From assembly GCA_004552485.1 (NCBI GenBank), contig SFOH01000044.1, positions 1-33,351 on the forward strand: 33,351 nucleotides of DNA, given 5' to 3'. Positions 29,593-33,351 of this stretch are shown piece after piece. The position numbers were made by a program, and so were the translations under genes. Within the stretch, counting starts at the first letter, position 1; each line of letters starts with the position of its first letter. This stretch comes from Bacteroidales bacterium (lineage in GTDB: Bacteria; Bacteroidota; Bacteroidia; Bacteroidales; Muribaculaceae). The notes under the pieces were generated by a model. That model had not been told where the DNA came from. It saw only the letters and a program-made list of their open reading frames with translations, and did no database searches.

Positions 29593-30606
29593 TCAGCAGG
29601 TCTTCTCGTCGAGGTTGGGGTTGATGTTCTTCCAGTCGGCGATGGGAGGCATAACGCCCATGGCGATCACCTCGTCACGCAGAGCGCAGAGGTGCTTGTA
29701 TGAAGCGTCGAGCTCGGCCATTTCCTCGGGGGTGCCGTGCATGGGGGTGCATACGGTGCCGTCCTTAGTGATGGTGGTCATGGAGGCCATCATGATGTGT
29801 GAGTAGCGGTCGTTGTTGACGTAAGTGCCTGCGGGCCAGGTGAAAGGCTTGCCGCCCATGGCAGCGCCGATCATCTCGATGGAGACGTAAGCGGGGCTCT
29901 GGAACGAGCTGCGGCCGCGGAGGTCGATGATGTGCTTGCCGCCCTGGATAACGCGCTGTTTGAGGGCTTCCCAGTCAGCCTCGGGGAATTTGGCGGTGCC
30001 GATGAGGTCTACGAGGGGAGTGCCGTTGACCTTGCAGGTCGAAGCGAATACGGCCATCTGCTCGCCGTGGCCGCCGTAGGTGCGTGCGCCGGTGACTTCG
30101 TCCATGGGGATGTTGAAGTAGCGGGCGAGCTCGGAGCGCAGACGTGTTGAGTCGAGTGCGGCGAGGGTGGTGAGCTGAGAGGGTTTGATGCCTGAGTAGA
30201 GCAGGATGATGAGGCCGGTGATGTCGGCGGGGTTGAAGATGACAACGATGTGCTTGACATCGGGGCAGTACTCGCGCACGTTCTTACCGAATTCCTCGGC
30301 GATGCCGGCGTTGCCTTTGAGGAGGTCCTCGCGGGTCATGCCAGCCTTACGTGCGGCGCCGCCTGAGTTGACGATGTATTTGGCGCCGGTGAGAGCCTCT
30401 TTGATGTCGGAGGTGAAGGTGATGTTCACGCCCTCGAAGCCGCAGTGGCGCAGCTCCTCGGCGACGCCTTCCACGCCGGGAGCGTAGGGGTCGTAGAGGC
30501 AGATGTTGTTGGTGAGGCCCATCATGACGGCGGTCTGGGCCATGTTTGAACCAATCATGCCGGCAGCGCCGACGATGACAAGCTTGTCATTAGTTAAGAA
30601 GTTCAT
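29593..30606 (-). CDS. mdh: Malate dehydrogenase
   Basis: 337 residues. NAD-dependent interconversion of malate and oxaloacetate; in gut Bacteroidales it works in the reductive branch from oxaloacetate to fumarate and succinate. Rossmann loop G-A-A-G-M-I-G-S (13-20), Asp39 selecting NAD(H), substrate arginines in A-A-R-K-A-G-M-T-R-E-D-L, N-P-A-D, T-R-L-R-S-E-L-A, and the catalytic His180 in Y-G-G-H-G-E-Q. The C-terminus is near-normal in length. It begins 34 bp after tcdA on the same strand with no separate promoter visible, so the two may be co-transcribed. Confidence 0.93.
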   Translation of the reverse strand: MNFLTNDKLVIVGAAGMIGSNMAQTAVMMGLTNNICLYDPYAPGVEGVAEELRHCGFEGVNITFTSDIKEALTGAKYIVNSGGAARKAGMTREDLLKGNAGIAEEFGKNVREYCPDVKHIVVIFNPADITGLIILLYSGIKPSQLTTLAALDSTRLRSELARYFNIPMDEVTGARTYGGHGEQMAVFASTCKVNGTPLVDLIGTAKFPEADWEALKQRVIQGGKHIIDLRGRSSFQSPAYVSIEMIGAAMGGKPFTWPAGTYVNNDRYSHIMMASMTTITKDGTVCTPMHGTPEEMAELDASYKHLCALRDEVIAMGVMPPIADWKNINPNLDEKTC

Positions 30607-30640
30607 AATGAAGTGTTTATGTTAAAGATTAACAGTTTGA

Positions 30641-31414
30641 TTATGGGTTGTTCTGAATTTGATGTTCCGCGGCGGACGCGGGAGCGAGGCGCCGCAGGGC
30701 TGTTTCGATGGCCAACTGGGCCAGTGCGAGGCCGAAGGCGGCGGTGGTGGTGACCATGGTGCCGTTGACGCGCTTGAGGCCGTTGGCGGTGAGGTCGGCG
30801 GTCGTCTCGGCGGCGTTCTGCACCAGCTGGGGCGAGAATACGCACGGGAAACGTCGCGAGGGGCTGACGCCGAGGCGGCGGAAGCGCTGGCGCACGGCGC
30901 GGGCCAGGGGACAGCCTGTGACCTCGTCGAGACTGCGGGCGCGCCGGATGCTGAAGATGTCGGTCTTCAGCGCGGCGCCCATCGAGCTGACCAGGCGTGC
31001 GTGGCGGCAGCGTGTGGCGCGCAGCATGAGCAGAGCCTTGGAGGCCACCGAGTCGATGGCATCGACCACCACGTCGTAGCTGTCGAGGTCGAAGGTGTCG
31101 GCCGTGGCCTCGTCGTAGACGGCGCAGACGCCGTGGACGCGGCAGTCGGGGCTGACGGAGAGGATGCGCTGCAGCATGATGGTGACCTTGGGGCTGCCGA
31201 CGGTGTGGAAGTCGGCGACGAGCTGGCGGTTGATGTTCGAGACGGCGACGGTGTCGGAGTCGACGACGGTGATTTCGCCCACGCCGACGCGTGCCAGAGC
31301 CTCGGCACACCAGCTGCCCACGCCGCCCACGCCGAAGACGATGACGCGGGCGCGTGCCAGGGCGTCCATAGCCCCGGCGCCCAAGAGAAGGCGTGTGCGC
31401 TCAAGATGTTCCAT
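30641..31414 (-). CDS. tcdA: tRNA threonylcarbamoyladenosine dehydratase (ThiF/E1-like)
   Basis: 257 residues. TcdA converts t6A to cyclic ct6A at position 37 of ANN-decoding tRNAs using ATP. N-terminus R-T-R-L-L-L-G-A-G-A-M, nucleotide loop G-V-G-G-V-G-S-W (28-35), V-V-D-S-D-T-V-A-V-S-N-I-N-R-Q, D-A-I-D-S-V-A-S-K-A, then the TcdA-specific D-P-L-A-R-V-like G-C-P-L-A-R-A-V-R-Q-R-F-R-R-L-G-V. There are no zinc-binding CxxC pairs, which argues against MoeB and ThiF. The C-terminal membrane-associated segment of E. coli TcdA is partly recognisable. It precedes mdh by 34 bp. No strong promoter was found in the 152 bp upstream. Confidence 0.85.
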   Translation of the reverse strand: MEHLERTRLLLGAGAMDALARARVIVFGVGGVGSWCAEALARVGVGEITVVDSDTVAVSNINRQLVADFHTVGSPKVTIMLQRILSVSPDCRVHGVCAVYDEATADTFDLDSYDVVVDAIDSVASKALLMLRATRCRHARLVSSMGAALKTDIFSIRRARSLDEVTGCPLARAVRQRFRRLGVSPSRRFPCVFSPQLVQNAAETTADLTANGLKRVNGTMVTTTAAFGLALAQLAIETALRRLAPASAAEHQIQNNP

Positions 31415-31524
31415 CGTCTGTAATACGCTGCGGCAGCAGGCTTTGTTTGGCCCTTTGCCTGAAAAATTCTTAAAAAACGTTTGAGACCGGCGGACTCTTC
31501 CGCGCGGCTTTTATTAATGGTGAG

Positions 31525-31558
31525 CTCCCGGAGCCGCCGGCGGGGGCGGTTCCGGGAG
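31525..31558 (-). terminator. GC-rich hairpin after the nuclease gene
   Basis: 14-nt arms CTCCCGGAGCCGCC (31525-31538) / GGCGGTTCCGGGAG (31545-31558) with one mismatch, starting 8 nt after the minus-strand stop. No U-run follows. A probable transcript end. Its CTCCCGG/CCGGGAG sequence resembles the dispersed repeat family. Confidence 0.5.
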
Positions 31559-31566
31559 GGAGGGGG

Positions 31567-33351
31567 TTATTTCACGAGTACGCGGCGGGTGAAGTCTTCG
31601 ACCACCACGATGTAAAGGCCGGGGGCGAGGCTCAGGGTGTTGACGCCTTGATTCATGCGGCCGCGGAAGTATGTGATGCCGTCCACGCCGTGCACGGCCA
31701 CGTCGGAGTCGGCACCGAGTTCAACGGTGAGGTTGGAGTTGCCGGTGGAGTAGGCGGTCCAGGAGCGGTAGTCCGACTCGACGCCTTCGATGCCGGCCTT
31801 GAAGTCGGTGATGTTGATGTCGTCGAACATGAGTCGGCTGCCGGTCTTCTGCTGGAATTTAACCTGGACGGTGCCGGGAACATTGGCGGTGACGGTGTAT
31901 TCGGTGTAGGTCTTGGCGCCGGTGATGTTGACGGTCGAGACAGACTCCCATGTGAGGCCGCCGTCGGTGGAGGCGAGAATTTCGACGTCGCCGGCCTCAT
32001 CGGAGGCCCATGCGGTGGCGAAGAAGGAGATTTTGCCCATGCCGTTGACCTTGGGGGTCACGAGGTAGAAGACCGAGGTGGCCTTCTTGGAGGTGCGCAC
32101 GTAGTTGTTTCCGGAGTGTGCCTCGGAAGCTACGCCGTAGACGCCGGCCTCGGAGAAGCTCCAGGTGCCCATGGTCTCGGCCAGCTCGGCGGGTGTTTTC
32201 TCATTGTAGCCGCCGGGAGCGTTCTGCTCGAAGTCCTCGAGGAAGGTGATGCGGTCGGAGACGGTGGCGATGGCCTCGGCGTCGTCGTTGACATATTCGC
32301 CGGCGGTGGCGGTGATGGAGGTGGTGAAGACGCCGGCCGTGGCGCTGTTCACGCGCAGATAGAAGCGGTCTTCGTTGGGCGAAACGGAGATGGCCGTCGA
32401 CCAGTCGTTCTTGTCGGTGCTGACCTCGAAGGGAGCGCTGACGCTGATGACGATGTTGGTGTCGATGTTCTCGGAGTCGATGATAACCTCCTCGGCGTCA
32501 GAGGCTTCGCCGGGATAGCCCACGAGGGTGAGCTCGCCGTCGTGGAGGAGCTGGATGGAGGGTATGGGAGCGGCGGTCATCACGTTGATGGTGTTGGAGC
32601 GTATGCCGCTGGCCGTTGTCAGATAATAGGAATAGGCGGTTGAGGGGGTCAGCTCGTCGACGAAGTACTGCTCGTCGGCGGCAGTGGCCGAGCGGGGATA
32701 GGTGTCGACCACCTCGTTGTTGGCGTCGAGGACGGTCAGCGTGTAGCAGCCGTTGGCGTCGGCATCGCCGATGTTGGTCCAGTGTGCGACGAAGCTGACG
32801 TCGGAGATGTTTGTGGGTCCGGAGGCGGGCAGGCCGGTATAGGCGGCTGCGCGGAGGGTGACAGTGTTGGTCAGCGAGCCCGACTTCACGTAGAGATAGC
32901 CGTTGTGCTGGCCGGCGGAGAGTGCTGAGCATGAGAGCGTTACCTCAGCGCCCTGAGCGCTGTTGGCGGCGGCGGCGGTGACGGTGGCGGGGGTCACGGA
33001 GAAGGGAGAGCCGGAGACGCTGACGGTGACATTGTCCTTGAGGTCGGAGCCTTTGATGGTGACCTTGACGGTGCGGGGCACGCTGACGCCCACGGCGCCC
33101 ATGTCGATGACAGAGCCGTCGACGGGGAGGTCAATGGCGGGGTCGAGGCCGGCGCCTTCGGTCCACTGTGAGTCTTTCTTCGAGCCCCAGATGTATTCGA
33201 CCATCTCGGGGTGGTCGATGAAGGGGTTGCGGTTTTGCTGGAAGGAGGAGACGGCCTCGTTGCGGTCAATCTCTTTCTGGCTGACGGGGTCCATGCGATG
33301 CCATTTCAGCAGCAGGTTGAGGGCCCATGTCGAGAAGGCGGGATAGCGGTT
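31567..33351 (-). CDS. Secreted endonuclease I with T9SS sorting domain, 5' part missing
   Basis: The frame is open to the window edge; the visible 594 residues are the C-terminal part. The first ~60 residues (N-R-Y-P-A-F-S-T-W-A-L, L-L-K-W-H-R-M-D-P-V-S-Q-K-E-I-D-R-N, F-I-D-H-P-E-M-V-E-Y-I-W-G) are the end of an endonuclease I (EndA/NucM) domain, including the N-R-N-P-F-I-D-H-P motif; the catalytic His lies beyond the edge. Then follow Ig-like/BACON-type and fibronectin-III-like domains (~80-260), a second Ig-like domain (~270-350), a jelly-roll choice-of-anchor module (F-L-E-D-F-E-Q-N, L-V-T-P-K-V-N-G-M-G-K-I-S-F-F-A), and a T9SS C-terminal domain (L-A-P-G-L-Y-I-V-V-V-E). Probably a surface or extracellular nuclease for DNA or RNA scavenging. 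The apparent ATG at 33294 is internal. Confidence 0.87.
   Translation of the reverse strand, partial: NRYPAFSTWALNLLLKWHRMDPVSQKEIDRNEAVSSFQQNRNPFIDHPEMVEYIWGSKKDSQWTEGAGLDPAIDLPVDGSVIDMGAVGVSVPRTVKVTIKGSDLKDNVTVSVSGSPFSVTPATVTAAAANSAQGAEVTLSCSALSAGQHNGYLYVKSGSLTNTVTLRAAAYTGLPASGPTNISDVSFVAHWTNIGDADANGCYTLTVLDANNEVVDTYPRSATAADEQYFVDELTPSTAYSYYLTTASGIRSNTINVMTAAPIPSIQLLHDGELTLVGYPGEASDAEEVIIDSENIDTNIVISVSAPFEVSTDKNDWSTAISVSPNEDRFYLRVNSATAGVFTTSITATAGEYVNDDAEAIATVSDRITFLEDFEQNAPGGYNEKTPAELAETMGTWSFSEAGVYGVASEAHSGNNYVRTSKKATSVFYLVTPKVNGMGKISFFATAWASDEAGDVEILASTDGGLTWESVSTVNITGAKTYTEYTVTANVPGTVQVKFQQKTGSRLMFDDINITDFKAGIEGVESDYRSWTAYSTGNSNLTVELGADSDVAVHGVDGITYFRGRMNQGVNTLSLAPGLYIVVVEDFTRRVLVK

Overview
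The window looks like chromosome of a fairly GC-rich gut member of the Bacteroidales, most likely Muribaculaceae or a near relative. This is inferred from Bacteroidetes-type promoters (TTTG, about 20 nt, TAnnTTTG), a fimbrillin lipoprotein beside a DUF5119-type lipoprotein, two proteins with type IX secretion (T9SS) C-terminal sorting domains, a Bacteroidetes-type LptE, and a NapH-like ferredoxin gene next to thyA-folA. No plasmid, phage or integrase gene is visible. Most of the window is ordinary core chromosome with a few accessory patches.

Layout. 1-134: 3' end of a 5S rRNA and its terminator, closing an rRNA operon that lies outside the window. 135-2576: heptamer and inverted repeats, then a two-gene fimbrial lipoprotein locus on the minus strand. 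2577-5303: a promoter and the cluster of membrane 4Fe-4S protein, thyA and folA (thymidylate and folate metabolism). 5304-5664: no credible protein; a strongly structured, probably minus-strand non-coding RNA. 5859-8131: glgB (glycogen branching) with a histone-H1-like tail. 8234-12077: two related MscS-type channels flanking a divergent pair (a small membrane protein and comF) that share a symmetrical promoter. 12217-13807: three minus-strand genes (secreted protein, membrane protein, hexapeptide acyltransferase). 14055-16280: a secreted GH16 glucanase with a T9SS tail, followed by a long AT-rich inverted repeat.

16517-22623 is a plus-strand run: sigma-54 activator, lptE, a Pro/Ala-rich TPR-like protein, secG, a U32 protein, a DivIC/FtsB-like protein, a small membrane protein and a HAD phosphatase. 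It is dominated by envelope functions (LPS transport, Sec translocation, septation) and ends at a bidirectional terminator. Facing it on the minus strand are rpsU, an AbiE-type toxin-antitoxin pair (visibly AT-richer, with an operator-like palindrome), a Fur-family regulator with a metal permease-HMA fusion, and upp. An FKBP lipoprotein (+) converges on a minus-strand group: acyltransferase, mdh, tcdA and a multidomain endonuclease I that runs off the right edge.

Most unusual signals: the structured RNA at 5410-5664; a family of CGGGAAY/CGGGARC heptamer repeats with a short palindrome, one copy of which is inside a coding gene; the mirror-symmetric divergent promoter at 9979-10012; an apparent secG promoter inside the upstream gene; and the H1-like tail on GlgB. 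I see no clear undescribed multi-gene defence or biosynthetic system. All names rest on reading motifs by eye; no database search was run.
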